A stretch of DNA of 64,000 bases from Actinomadura syzygii. GTDB lineage: Bacteria; Actinomycetota; Actinomycetes; Streptosporangiales; Streptosporangiaceae. The stretch is from assembly GCF_008085905.1 (NCBI RefSeq), contig NZ_VSFF01000011.1, positions 124,001-188,000 of the forward strand. Direction: 5' to 3'. The notes beneath the pieces are model-generated. The model saw nothing but the letters and a program-made list of their open reading frames with translations. It searched no databases and was not told where the DNA came from. Of the stretch, positions 35,212-43,592 are shown piece after piece; positions within the stretch are counted from its first letter, which is position 1, and the number at the start of each line of letters is the position of its first letter. The position numbers and the translations under genes are program-made.

Positions 35212-36054
35212 CTAGCCGTGCGCGGGCGTCTCCGGGGCGTTGCCGCCGAGCGACTTCGGCAGGTAGTTCTGCACGGCCGCCGGGCGGAACCCGGCCTGCC
35301 TGATCCAGCCGAGGATCATCTCCAGCTCCTGCGCGAGGCCCTTGCGGTAGTGCATGAGGATGATGTCGCCGGGCTTGAACCCCTTGCCGCCGTCGCCGCG
35401 CGCGAAGCCGTTGAAACCGACGCCCGGACCGGACGTCCCGTTGTAGAACTCCGCCGACCAGATCAGGATCGACTTGATGCCGCACTCCTTGGCGACCTGC
35501 CGGGTCGTCGGGTTGAACGCGCCGAACGGCGGCCGGAACACCTCGGGACGCCGCCCGTACTGCTTCGCGATCTCGTCGGACGCGTCGCAGATCTGCTTCT
35601 TCTGCGCCTCCGGGCTGAGCGTCGGCATGTTCGGGTGGCTGACGGTGTGGTTCTCCATGGGCGACCCGGCGTTGCGCATCGCCCAGAAATACTGGCCCTG
35701 CCCCTTGATGTACGTCGAGGTCAGGAAGGTCATGATGGGGACCTTCTGCGTGCGTATCAGGTTCACGAACCGCGAGTCGTACTCGTAGCCGTCGTCGATG
35801 GTGAGGAAGACGACGCGCTCCTGCGTCTCGATGTGGTCGATGACAGGGGGCAGGCCGTCGGTGGACGGCTTCGGCATCGTCCACGTGCCGGGCTTCGGCG
35901 TGTCCCACTGCTGGTCGCCGAGGACGGACGCGAGCCGCGTCCGCGTCGACGGCCCCGAGCCGCCCGCCTGCGCGGTGACGATGGGCCAGCCGCCCGCGAC
36001 CACGCCGACGAGCGCGGCGGCGACGATGGTGATCAGGGGCGCTTTCCCGGGCAT
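35212..36054 (-). CDS. Secreted or membrane-anchored polysaccharide deacetylase (NodB domain)
   Basis: 280 residues from ATG 36054. An N-terminal hydrophobic segment (LITIVAAALVGVVAGG) serves as signal peptide or anchor. The NodB domain spans about 75-270. The catalytic Asp and metal Asp are in FLTIDDGYEYDSRF, and the metal His pair is in MENHTVSHPNMP. RPPFGAFNPTTR supplies the conserved Arg and Pro, and IILMHYRKG the last motif with catalytic His. It removes acetyl groups from a surface glycan or peptidoglycan-linked sugar. It interrupts the catabolic region and is not obviously linked to it. Confidence 0.9.
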   Translation of the reverse strand: MPGKAPLITIVAAALVGVVAGGWPIVTAQAGGSGPSTRTRLASVLGDQQWDTPKPGTWTMPKPSTDGLPPVIDHIETQERVVFLTIDDGYEYDSRFVNLIRTQKVPIMTFLTSTYIKGQGQYFWAMRNAGSPMENHTVSHPNMPTLSPEAQKKQICDASDEIAKQYGRRPEVFRPPFGAFNPTTRQVAKECGIKSILIWSAEFYNGTSGPGVGFNGFARGDGGKGFKPGDIILMHYRKGLAQELEMILGWIRQAGFRPAAVQNYLPKSLGGNAPETPAHG

Positions 36055-36278
36055 CGGCCGCGTGCTCCGTTCGGTCGAGGGGTTCGATCGGGGTCGGTCG
36101 GTCGTTCAAGTCTTCAGGTGTTCCGCATCGGTTGACGCGCCGTTCGCCGGGAGGGTTCGCGGGACGGCGCGACTCGCCCGACATATCTGACCATTTCCCA
36201 CGCGAAAGCGAGCGCATCCGCCCAATCCTCGGCGTGTACTCGGCAGATGTTGCCGTTCGGCCCCGCCGTGCCGTTCCC

Positions 36279-36284
36279 TACAGT
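36279..36284 (+). promoter_or_regulatory. -10 box of a leaderless promoter for the CoxG-like gene
   Basis: TACAGT, 6 nt before ATG 36291. The 236-bp divergent gap 36055-36290 shows no gene; it should also carry the deacetylase promoter, which I could not locate. Confidence 0.5.
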
Positions 36285-36290
36285 CGGGAC

Positions 36291-37007
36291 ATGCAGCTCA
36301 CCGGCAGTGCCACCGTCGCCGCGCCGCTCGCCCGCGTCTGGGACGCGCTCCAGGACCCGGCCGTCCTGGCGCGGACGATCCCCGGCTGCCGGTCCCTGGA
36401 GGAGACCAGCCCCGGCGCCTACCGCATGACCGTCTCGGCGGGCGTCGCGTCGATCCGCGGCACCTACGCGGGCCGCGTCGAACTCGCCGACCCCGACCCG
36501 CCGCGCTCGTTCGTCCTGCGTGCGCGGGGGCAGGGCGCGCCGGGCACGGTGGACGCGACGGTCCGCGTCCGGCTCTCCGGCGACGGCGACGCCGCGACCC
36601 GGATCGACTACGACGCGGACGCGGTCGTCGGCGGGATGGTCGGCGGCGTCGGCCAGCGGATGCTCGGCACCGTCGCGAAGCGGACGGCGGGCGAGTTCTT
36701 CGCCGCCGTCGAACGCGACATCGCCGCGCCGCCAGACATCGCCGCCCCGCCCGAACCCGTCCCCGCCGCTCCCGCGCAGGCGGCGCCCGGCCCGGTGTAC
36801 GCAGGACGCGCCGCGGCCACGCCGGAGCGGGTCGCTCCGGCGTGGCCGATGGCGGTCGCGTTCGGGACGGGCGGCGCCGTCGCGCTCGCCGGTGTGGCGC
36901 TCGGCTACCTGCTCGGCCGCCGCGCGGTCAGTTCACCGCGAGTCAGCCCACCGCGACTCAGTTCAGCGAGACTCAGTTCACCGCGACGAGGTCCACGACG
37001 AAGATGA
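36291..37007 (+). CDS. CoxG/SRPBCC-family protein with C-terminal membrane anchor
   Basis: 238 residues from ATG 36291. Residues 1-145 are the CoxG fold: MQLTGSATVAAPLARVWDAL, DPAVLARTIPGCRSLEE, and VGGVGQRMLGTVAKRTAGEFF. A Pro/Ala linker follows, then one transmembrane helix (AVAFGTGGAVALAGVALGYL, about 186-205) and an Arg/Ser tail. CoxG proteins help anchor or recruit CO-dehydrogenase-type hydroxylases at the membrane, which suits the hydroxylase genes 1.3 kb upstream. The tail SSPRV-SPPRL-SSARL-SSPRR is coded by four 15-bp units that run into the end of the convergent FKBP gene; the two genes overlap by 35 bp. Confidence 0.85.
   Translation: MQLTGSATVAAPLARVWDALQDPAVLARTIPGCRSLEETSPGAYRMTVSAGVASIRGTYAGRVELADPDPPRSFVLRARGQGAPGTVDATVRVRLSGDGDAATRIDYDADAVVGGMVGGVGQRMLGTVAKRTAGEFFAAVERDIAAPPDIAAPPEPVPAAPAQAAPGPVYAGRAAATPERVAPAWPMAVAFGTGGAVALAGVALGYLLGRRAVSSPRVSPPRLSSARLSSPRRGPRRR
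36927..36986. repeat. 15-bp imperfect tandem repeat, 4 copies, at the overlap of two convergent genes
   Basis: Units begin at 36927, 36942, 36957 and 36972 with consensus (G/C)TCAGTTCACCGCGA. The last unit contains the FKBP stop codon (minus strand) and its final Val-Asn codons; the other three look like copies of it and give the CoxG-like protein its SSPR-type tail. Confidence 0.88.
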
Positions 37008-37347
37008 GCGTCTCGCCGGGCTTGATCGCCGGGCTCGGGCTGCGGTCGCCGTAGGCGAGGTGCGGCGGGATGACGAGCTTGCGCCGCCCGCCGACCTTCA
37101 TGCCGACGATGCCCATGTCCCAGCCCTTGATGACGCGGCCGCCGCCGAGCGGGAAGTCGAACGTCGAGCCGCGGTTCCAGGACGCGTCGAACTCCTCGCC
37201 GGTCGACCAGGACACGCCGACGTAGTGCATCGAGACGTTCGCGCCCTTGGTCGCCTCGGGCCCGTCGCCCTGGGTGATGTCGGTGATGTCGAGGTTCGAG
37301 GGGGGCTGTCCCTCGGGGAAGTCGATCTCGGGGCGTTCCAGCGCCAT
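36973..37347 (-). CDS. FKBP-type peptidyl-prolyl cis-trans isomerase
   Basis: 124 residues with a single FKBP domain and no signal peptide, so cytosolic. Typical blocks: ANVSMHYVGVSWSTGEEFDASW, FPLGGGRVIKGWDMGIVGMKVGGRRKL (quoted in part: GGGRVIKGWDMGIVGMK), IPPHLAYGDRSPSPAIKPGETL and IFVVDLVAVN. Tyr, Phe, Trp and Tyr of the FK506-binding pocket are all present. It accelerates proline isomerisation during protein folding. Its ATG is at 37347, 134 bp from the divergent hyuA start. Confidence 0.95.
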   Translation of the reverse strand: MALERPEIDFPEGQPPSNLDITDITQGDGPEATKGANVSMHYVGVSWSTGEEFDASWNRGSTFDFPLGGGRVIKGWDMGIVGMKVGGRRKLVIPPHLAYGDRSPSPAIKPGETLIFVVDLVAVN

Positions 37348-37468
37348 TGACGGGCTCCAGCGTTCGGGTCGGATTGGGAAGTGCTCAGCCTAGCCGCAGC
37401 GGGCGCGCACGAAAGTACGCCGGGCGCGTTGGCAGGTTGCGACGGTTCCGCAGGTGGGCGGCGTCCGG

Positions 37469-37474
37469 TAGACC
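37469..37474 (+). promoter_or_regulatory. -10 box of a leaderless promoter for hyuA
   Basis: TAGACC, 7 nt before ATG 37482. Confidence 0.4.
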
Positions 37475-37481
37475 CGTGTCC

Positions 37482-39515
37482 ATGAGGCTGCGGATCGGGA
37501 TCGACACGGGCGGGACGTTCACCGACGTCGTGGCGCTGGACGCGGACGGCGCGCTCGTCACCACGAAGACCCCGTCGACGCCCGCCGACCCGGCCGCCGG
37601 GTTCGCGGCCGGTGTGACGAAGATCCTTGCCCTGCTCGGCGCCGGGCCCGACGACGTCGCGGCCCTCTGCCACGGCACGACCGTCGCCACGAACCGGCTG
37701 CTCGAGGACCGCGTCGACGACCTCGGGTTCGTCACGACGGAGGGGTTCGGGCCGATCCTGGAGATCGCGCGGCAGAGCGTCCCGGACGGGTACGGCAACA
37801 GCTACTTCTGGGTGAAGCCGCCGCGGATCGTCCCGGCGCACCGGGTGCGGACGGTCGGCGGGCGGCTCGACCACACCGGCGCGGAGCTGCGTCCGTTCGA
37901 CGAGGAGTCGGCGGTCGCGGCGGCCCGCTTCTTCCGCGACGCGGGGATCCGCGCGATCGGGGTGTGCTTCCTGCACTCCTACGCCGACCCGTCGCACGAG
38001 CTGGCGATGCGGGAGGTCCTCACCCGCGAGCACCCGGACGCCGTCGTGTCGCTGTCGTGCGAGGTGCTGCGCGAGTACCGCGAGTACGAGCGGTCGGTGA
38101 CGACGCTGGTGGACGCCGCCGTGAAACCCGCGATGAACGGCTACCTCGCGCGGATCGCCGAGCGCGCGGCGGCCCGGCTGCTCGTGATGAAGAGCAACGG
38201 CGGCGTGCTGTCGGCGGAGGAGGTCGCACGGCAGCCGATCACGACGGTGCTGTCCGGCCCGGCGGCGGGCGCGCTCGGCGCCGCGTTCGTGGTCTCGCAC
38301 AGCGGCCGCGGTTCCGTCGTGACGCTGGACGGCGGCGGGACGTCCACCGACGTCGCGGTCGTCCTGGACGGCGAGCCGACCCTCACCACCGAGGGGTCGA
38401 TCGGCCGCCATCCCGTCAAGATCCCGATGATCGACATCGTGACGGTCGGCGCGGGCGGCGGGTCGGTCGCGTGGCGGTCGCCGGACGGCGCGCTGAAGGT
38501 CGGGCCGCGCAGCGCGGGCGCCGACCCCGGCCCGCTCTGCTACGGGCGCGGCGGGACGGAGGCGACGGTGACGGACGCGCACGCCGTCCTCGGCCGCATC
38601 CCGCCGCACCTGCTCGGCGGCGAGGTCCCGCTCGACGTGGCCGCCGCCCGCGCCGGGCTCGCCGCCCTCGCCGACGACCTCGGCCTGCCCATCGAGCGCG
38701 CCGCCGCCGGGATCCTGGAGATCTCCGCGTGGAACCAGGCCAACGCGATCCGACAGATCACGGTGAAGCGGGGCCTGGACGTCCGCGACTACCCGCTCGT
38801 CGCGTTCGGCGGGTCGGGGCCGCTGCTCGCGTGCCGGCTGCTCGACGTGCTCGGGCTGCCGGTCGCGGTCGTCCCGGAGAACCCCGGGAACCTGTCGGCG
38901 TTCGGGCTGCTCACCGTGGACGTGAAGAACGACTACGTGCGGACGAGTGTCGTCCGCGACGCCGAACTCGACCCCGCCCTGCCCGCCGCGATCTACGCGG
39001 AGCTCGAAGCGGAGGCGGCCGACGCGCTCGCCCGCGAGGGCTTCCCGCCGGACCGGCGGCGCTTCGCCCGCTCCGCCGACCTGCGCTACTACGGGCAGGC
39101 GTTCGAGGTGCGGGTCGCGGCCCCGGCGGGCCCGCCGGACGGGGCGTTCCGCGCCGAGGTCGTCCGCCGGTTCCACGACGCGCACGAGGCCCTCTACGGC
39201 TACTGCCACCGCGACGATCCGCGCCATCCGGTCGAGTGGGTCAACCTGCGCGTCTCCGGGATCGGCCCGATCGACCGGCCGCGCCTCGCCGAACGTCCGC
39301 CGGGGGACGGCGACCCGTCCCGGGCGCTGACCGGAGCGCGCCGCGTCTACTTCGACGACTGGACGGACACGCCCGTCTACCGCCGCGAGAAGCTCGCCCC
39401 CGGCGACGCCGTGACCGGCCCGGCCGTCATCGAGGAGTTCGGGTCGACGCTGCCGCTCCACCCCGGCTTCACGGCGGAACTCGACGGCCACGGCAACCTG
39501 GTGGTGAAGCGATGA
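37482..39515 (+). CDS. hyuA: Hydantoinase/oxoprolinase subunit A (HyuA)
   Basis: 677 residues from ATG 37482. The ATPase/actin-like N terminus is RIGIDTGGTFTDVVALDADG, followed by HGTTVATNRLLEDR, SGPAAGALGAAFV and TLDGGGTSTDVAVV (nucleotide-binding loops), and the hydantoinase A domain with TVGAGGGSVAW and SAGADPGPLCYGRGG. Works with HyuB to open a five-membered cyclic amide (hydantoin, 5-oxoproline, N-methylhydantoin, caprolactam-like rings) at the cost of ATP. Next to purine-type genes a hydantoin or related ureide ring is the likely target. The upstream open reading to 37347 lacks family sequence. Confidence 0.93.
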   Translation: MRLRIGIDTGGTFTDVVALDADGALVTTKTPSTPADPAAGFAAGVTKILALLGAGPDDVAALCHGTTVATNRLLEDRVDDLGFVTTEGFGPILEIARQSVPDGYGNSYFWVKPPRIVPAHRVRTVGGRLDHTGAELRPFDEESAVAAARFFRDAGIRAIGVCFLHSYADPSHELAMREVLTREHPDAVVSLSCEVLREYREYERSVTTLVDAAVKPAMNGYLARIAERAAARLLVMKSNGGVLSAEEVARQPITTVLSGPAAGALGAAFVVSHSGRGSVVTLDGGGTSTDVAVVLDGEPTLTTEGSIGRHPVKIPMIDIVTVGAGGGSVAWRSPDGALKVGPRSAGADPGPLCYGRGGTEATVTDAHAVLGRIPPHLLGGEVPLDVAAARAGLAALADDLGLPIERAAAGILEISAWNQANAIRQITVKRGLDVRDYPLVAFGGSGPLLACRLLDVLGLPVAVVPENPGNLSAFGLLTVDVKNDYVRTSVVRDAELDPALPAAIYAELEAEAADALAREGFPPDRRRFARSADLRYYGQAFEVRVAAPAGPPDGAFRAEVVRRFHDAHEALYGYCHRDDPRHPVEWVNLRVSGIGPIDRPRLAERPPGDGDPSRALTGARRVYFDDWTDTPVYRREKLAPGDAVTGPAVIEEFGSTLPLHPGFTAELDGHGNLVVKR

Positions 39516-41377
39516 TCGACCCGATCCTGCTGGAGATCGTCGAGGGGACGCTGGCGTCCGTGGAGCGGGAGGTCGAGACGGCCATCGCGCGGACGGCCCG
39601 GTCCCCGATGATCCGGGACGCGCACGACTTCCGCGCGGGCATCCACGACCGGCGGCTCCGCAAGCTGACCGGACGGTCCTACTCCGCGCTCGTCCAGCCG
39701 GTCGTCCGCGACTTCCCGCTGGAGGAGATGCGTCCCGGCGACGTGTTCTTCCACAACGACGTGTACCTGTCGGAGGGCGGCATCGGGCACCTGCCCGACC
39801 TGTGCGTCACCGTTCCCGTTTTCCACGGCGGGGAGGTCGTCGCGTTCGTGCAGGCGTTCGGGCATCACGACGACATCGGCGGCGCCGTCCCGGGGTCGAT
39901 GCCGAGCCACGCCCGCAGCGCGTTCGAGGAGGGCCTGATGGTCCCGCCGATCAAGCTGTGGGACGAGGGCGTCCCGAACCGGGCGGCGCTGACGATCATG
40001 ACGCGCAACTCGCGGATGCCCGACTCCCTCGCCGGGGACCTGGACGCCGAGTGCTCCGCCTGCCTGATGGGCGCCCGCCGCCTCGGCGACCTGTTCGCCC
40101 GCTACGGCCGCGCCGACGTCGAGGCGTGCTTCGACGCGATCATCGACCGGACCACCGCGACGTTCCGCCGCGAGCTGCTCGCCAAGATCCCGGACGGCGT
40201 GTTCGTCTGGGAGGACTACGCCGAGCACGACGGCGTCGACCCGCCCCGCCTCCACGCGCAGCGGATCACGCTGACCGTCGACAAGGCGGCCGACGTCCCG
40301 CTCGTCATCGATTTCACCGGCACGTCCCCGCAGGCCAAGGGGCCGATCAACCACGCGGGCGACTACGCGGACGGGGTGTTCCTGAAGAAGTGGCTGGCGC
40401 CCGTCCTGCGGAACCTCGCCGACACGCCGGAGCGGGCCGCCGAACTGGACGTCAACGAGGGCGTCGTGCCGCTGATCGAGATGCGGTTCCCGGAGAAGGG
40501 CACGCTGCTCACGCCGGTGTTCCCGGCGCCGACGAACGCGCGGACGTTCGTGATCCTGCGGCTGCTCGGCGTCCTCGCGGGCGTCCTCGCCAAGGCCACC
40601 GGCGGGCGGATGCCCGCCGACCAGGAGACGATCCGCTACACCGGCGTCTACGGCGACGACGACCGCGGCCCCTACCTGATGCGCGAGGTGCTCGGCGGCG
40701 GGTCGGGCGGCCGCTACTACGCGGACGGCGAGGACACGATCCACGTCGTCCCCGACTCCCGCAACATCCCCGCCGAGTTCGCCGAGGCGCGCTGGCCGTT
40801 CCTCGTGGAGCGCCTCGGCCTCGCCGTCGACTCGGGCGGGCCGGGGGAGTTCCGGGGCGGGCTCGGCTACGACAAGCACATCCGGATGCTGCGCGACGCG
40901 CACTACATGTCGATCGCGGACCGGTCGATCCTGTCGTGCTGGGGCGTCAACGGCGGCCGGGCCGGGCGCCCGTTCCGCGTCGACATCGACGGCGAGGAGA
41001 TGGACGGCCTGGTCGACGACCAGCCCGTCCGCGCCGGTCAGGTGATCCGCATCCGGACGACCGGGGGAGGCGGCTGGGGCGACCCCCTGGACCGCGACCC
41101 GGCGCGGGTGGCGGACGACGTCCGCGACGGGAAGGTGTCGGCCGCGGGCGCCCGCGACGACTACGGCGCCGTCCTGTCGTCCGACGGCCGCGTGGACGGC
41201 GACGCGACGGCGGCCCTGCGCGCCCGGCTGCGCGCCGAGCGCGGCCCCGCCCCCTTCTTCGACCGGGGCCCCGGCTACCCGAGGCTGTCCGGCGGGGCCG
41301 CGTCGGCCGACGTCGACGTCACCGCGCCCGACGTGACCGCGCCCGTGGATGTCACCGCGCCCGTCGATGGACGGTGA
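39512..41377 (+). CDS. hyuB: Hydantoinase/oxoprolinase subunit B (HyuB)
   Basis: 621 residues, ATG 39512 overlapping the hyuA stop by 4 bp. Family blocks: DPILLEIVEGTLASVEREVE, GDVFFHNDVYLSEGGIGHLPD (in part: GDVFFHNDVYLSEGG), AFGHHDDIGGAVPGSMP, IDFTGTSPQAKGPINHA, and RTTGGGGWGDPLDRDP. Partner of HyuA in ATP-driven amide-ring hydrolysis. After residue 600 the end reads DVTAP-DVTAP-V-DVTAP, coded by 15-bp repeats, and it overlaps the convergent DHFR-like gene by 26 bp. That tail is outside the family consensus and looks like a recent 3' extension. Confidence 0.93.
   Translation: MIDPILLEIVEGTLASVEREVETAIARTARSPMIRDAHDFRAGIHDRRLRKLTGRSYSALVQPVVRDFPLEEMRPGDVFFHNDVYLSEGGIGHLPDLCVTVPVFHGGEVVAFVQAFGHHDDIGGAVPGSMPSHARSAFEEGLMVPPIKLWDEGVPNRAALTIMTRNSRMPDSLAGDLDAECSACLMGARRLGDLFARYGRADVEACFDAIIDRTTATFRRELLAKIPDGVFVWEDYAEHDGVDPPRLHAQRITLTVDKAADVPLVIDFTGTSPQAKGPINHAGDYADGVFLKKWLAPVLRNLADTPERAAELDVNEGVVPLIEMRFPEKGTLLTPVFPAPTNARTFVILRLLGVLAGVLAKATGGRMPADQETIRYTGVYGDDDRGPYLMREVLGGGSGGRYYADGEDTIHVVPDSRNIPAEFAEARWPFLVERLGLAVDSGGPGEFRGGLGYDKHIRMLRDAHYMSIADRSILSCWGVNGGRAGRPFRVDIDGEEMDGLVDDQPVRAGQVIRIRTTGGGGWGDPLDRDPARVADDVRDGKVSAAGARDDYGAVLSSDGRVDGDATAALRARLRAERGPAPFFDRGPGYPRLSGGAASADVDVTAPDVTAPVDVTAPVDGR
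41315..41362. repeat. 15-bp repeats, 3 copies, at the overlap of hyuB and a convergent gene
   Basis: GA(C/T)GT(C/G)ACCGCGCCC at 41315, 41330 and 41348, the third set off by one extra codon. Codes DVTAP three times in HyuB; on the other strand it begins at the stop codon of the DHFR-like gene (41352-41354). Confidence 0.85.
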
Positions 41378-41915
41378 CGAGGGCGTCCTTCCCGTACCGC
41401 GTCGACTCGGTGAGCGTCCATGTGCTCTTGTCGGGCGTCTCCGTCCAGAGCTTGAGGCCGTGGCCGAGGATCACGGGGAACCACATGAGGTGGATCTCGT
41501 CGACGAGGTCGAGCGCGAGCAGCCCCTTGACGAGCCGGATGCTGCCCGCCACCGAGATCTCGCCGTCCACGTCCCGCTTGAGGCGGGCGACCTCCTCGGC
41601 CAGGCCGCCGGAGAGCACCGACGTGTTGTTCCACTCGGGGTTCTTGAGCGTGCCGGAGACGACGTACTTCGGCATCCCGTTGTACTTGTCGGCGAGCTCG
41701 CCCTCGTACTGCGGCCACGCGGCCGCGAACCCCTCGTAGGTGACGCGGCCCAGCAGCAGCGCGGCCGACCCGAGCGCCTCGTCGGTCTTGAACTGCTCGC
41801 CCTCCGGCCCCCGGTCGAAGTCGAAGCTCCAGTTCGGGTACTTGAAGTCCTCGCCGCCCGGGGACTGGACGACGCCGTCCAGGGAGATGAACTCGGTGAC
41901 GACGATGCGTCCCAT
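41352..41915 (-). CDS. Dihydrofolate-reductase-fold protein (RibD C-terminal-like)
   Basis: 187 residues, MGRIVVTEFISLDGVVQSPGG start, then ALLLGRVTYEGFAAAWP, YVVSGTLKNPEWNNTSVL, ISVAGSIRLVKGLLALDLVDEIHLMWFPVILGHG. This is the RibD_C/DHFR-like family common in actinomycetes, NADPH-binding, with no defined substrate. It lies 1 bp after the alpha/beta hydrolase gene and is probably in one operon with it and the AraC regulator upstream. Not a riboflavin gene by context. Confidence 0.88.
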   Translation of the reverse strand: MGRIVVTEFISLDGVVQSPGGEDFKYPNWSFDFDRGPEGEQFKTDEALGSAALLLGRVTYEGFAAAWPQYEGELADKYNGMPKYVVSGTLKNPEWNNTSVLSGGLAEEVARLKRDVDGEISVAGSIRLVKGLLALDLVDEIHLMWFPVILGHGLKLWTETPDKSTWTLTESTRYGKDALVTVHRRAR

Positions 41916-41916
41916 G

Positions 41917-42753
41917 TCAGGCCCCCTTCGCGAAGGCGGCCAGCACGGGCGCGAGGGCGGGCGCCGTGGTGCTGTGGTTCTCGCCCGGGATCGCCTTCAG
42001 CGTCGCGGTCGGGAGGTGGTCGGCCACCGCCTTCGCTCCGGCGGCGAGGGCGGGCCACGTGTCCTCGCCGTGGAGCACGAGGACGGGCACGCCGACCCTG
42101 TCCCACCGGTCGGCGCGCAGCGGCCTGCCGGACATGGCGTCCCCGACGTTGCGCCCGTCGTAGGCGATCGTCGGGGCGACCGCCTCCAGCGCGGGCCAGA
42201 AGTCGGAGCCGCGCATCCCCTGGACGGCCTCCTCGGGCATCATCGCGGCGGCCGTCATGAACAGCGCCACCGCGTCGCCGGGACGTCCCTCGGCCACGGC
42301 CGCGTCGAGCCGCTCGACGTAGTCGGACGGGAGCGGCGGGCGGCCGCCGTCCACGACGGCGGGCGGCTCGAACAGCGCGAGCCGCGCGACCGGGACCCCG
42401 GCCTGCGCCGCGTTGAGGGCGAGGAGCCCGCCGGACGACCAGCCGAACACCGTCGCCGGACGTCCGCCGCCCGGCCCCTCGATGATCGCGGCGAGGTCCT
42501 CGAACTCGCGCTCGACGGCGTAGGGCGCGGTGTCGCCGCTCCCGCCGCGCCCGCGCCGGTCGTAGTTGATCACACGGAAGCCGCCCGCCAGCAGCTCGGC
42601 GGTCTGCGCGTTCTCCGGGGTCGTGGCGCGGTGCGCGGTCGCGCCGTCGACGATGACGACCGGGTCGCCGTCGCCCCACGCCGTGTAGGCGATGGTCGTG
42701 CCGTCGGCGGAGGTGACGGTGCCTTCGGTTGAGGTGGCAGTGCCCTCGGACAT
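41917..42753 (-). CDS. Alpha/beta hydrolase
   Basis: 278 residues from ATG 42753 (MSEGTATSTEGTVTS), preceded by AAAGGGA; a reading from further upstream adds 19 residues with no family sequence. The nucleophile elbow is FGWSSGG (about residues 104-110, Ser). The oxyanion region is VVIVDGATAHRATTPEN, the acid lies in LVLHGEDTW, and the catalytic His is in PGENHSTTAP. Small soluble esterase-like enzyme; substrate unknown. The N-terminal 15 residues repeat Ser/Thr/Glu/Gly. Coupled to the DHFR-like gene and 58 bp downstream of the AraC-type gene. Confidence 0.88.
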   Translation of the reverse strand: MSEGTATSTEGTVTSADGTTIAYTAWGDGDPVVIVDGATAHRATTPENAQTAELLAGGFRVINYDRRGRGGSGDTAPYAVEREFEDLAAIIEGPGGGRPATVFGWSSGGLLALNAAQAGVPVARLALFEPPAVVDGGRPPLPSDYVERLDAAVAEGRPGDAVALFMTAAAMMPEEAVQGMRGSDFWPALEAVAPTIAYDGRNVGDAMSGRPLRADRWDRVGVPVLVLHGEDTWPALAAGAKAVADHLPTATLKAIPGENHSTTAPALAPVLAAFAKGA

Positions 42754-42811
42754 CGGGTCGTCCCTTTCTGGTGAGGTGTCGCCGCGCGTGTTCGGCGCGG
42801 CGGGCCCCACA

Positions 42812-43534
42812 TTAGAAACGCTCCTCGTCCTGGAGCTTGTACAGAAGCGACATCGGCTCGTCGGCGTCCGCGCCGCGCTGGAGGCAGGTCGCCGTCCGTC
42901 CGATGAAGCGCTTCAACGACCTCGCCATGTGCGGCTGGTCGTAGTAGCCGAGCCGGTGCACGACGTCCAGGGCGGGGACGCCCTCCTCCAGCAGCACGGC
43001 GGCGTGCCGCGCGCGGTCGATCTGCCGGATCGCGCCCTGGGTCAGGCCCGTCGCGGTGACGACGCGCCGCTGCACCGACCGGGACCCGACCTTGGCGATG
43101 CCACCCCACACGACCTCGTCCACGAGCGGGTCGCGGGTCAGCGCGCCCGCGCGCACGAGCCGTCCGACGAGGTCCTCCGCCGTGTCGAAGCCGGGGACCT
43201 CCCACTCCTCGCCGAGCAGGACGAAGCGGCGCGCGTCGGCGTACGGGCTCTCCGCCATGCCGTCGACCAGCCGCGCGAGGGGCAGGTGCGGCATCGACGC
43301 GCCGTGCGCGAACGTGATCCCGAGGGACTCGGACTCGCCGCCGAGCCCGGCGGTCGACGCGGTCGTCTCCGGCCCCCGGACGGCGGCGTGCGCGGCGCCG
43401 TCGACCGTCCAGAAGACGAGTTCCCAGTTCGACGTCGCGACCGACGTCAGGCTGCCCGCCCCGGTGGCGCGGCCGCGCCAGACCCGCGCGACGTACGGCG
43501 AGTCGGACGTGCGGTGTTCGCTCTCGATCGGCAT
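42812..43534 (-). CDS. AraC-family transcriptional regulator
   Basis: 240 residues from ATG 43534, with GGAGGGAGG upstream. The C-terminal 100 residues form the two AraC helix-turn-helix units: SVQRRVVTATGLTQGAIRQIDRARHAAVLLEEG then VPALDVVHRLGYYDQPHMARSLKRFIGRT (quoted in part: VHRLGYYDQPHMARSLKRF). The N-terminal domain (1-130) begins with HRTSDSPYVARVWRG, a pattern seen in AraC-type regulators next to DHFR-like or hydrolase genes. Likely controls the two downstream genes. Effector unknown. Confidence 0.88.
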   Translation of the reverse strand: MPIESEHRTSDSPYVARVWRGRATGAGSLTSVATSNWELVFWTVDGAAHAAVRGPETTASTAGLGGESESLGITFAHGASMPHLPLARLVDGMAESPYADARRFVLLGEEWEVPGFDTAEDLVGRLVRAGALTRDPLVDEVVWGGIAKVGSRSVQRRVVTATGLTQGAIRQIDRARHAAVLLEEGVPALDVVHRLGYYDQPHMARSLKRFIGRTATCLQRGADADEPMSLLYKLQDEERF

Positions 43535-43592
43535 GCTGCGCCTCCCTCCGGTGCCCGGCCCCTCCGATGCTAGCCAGCAGGTCGGACGCTTC

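Noticed and set aside
41352..41915. Missing ribD of the riboflavin operon
   Set aside because: The fold is related to the RibD reductase domain but the deaminase domain is absent and the context is a hydrolase/AraC operon far from rib genes.
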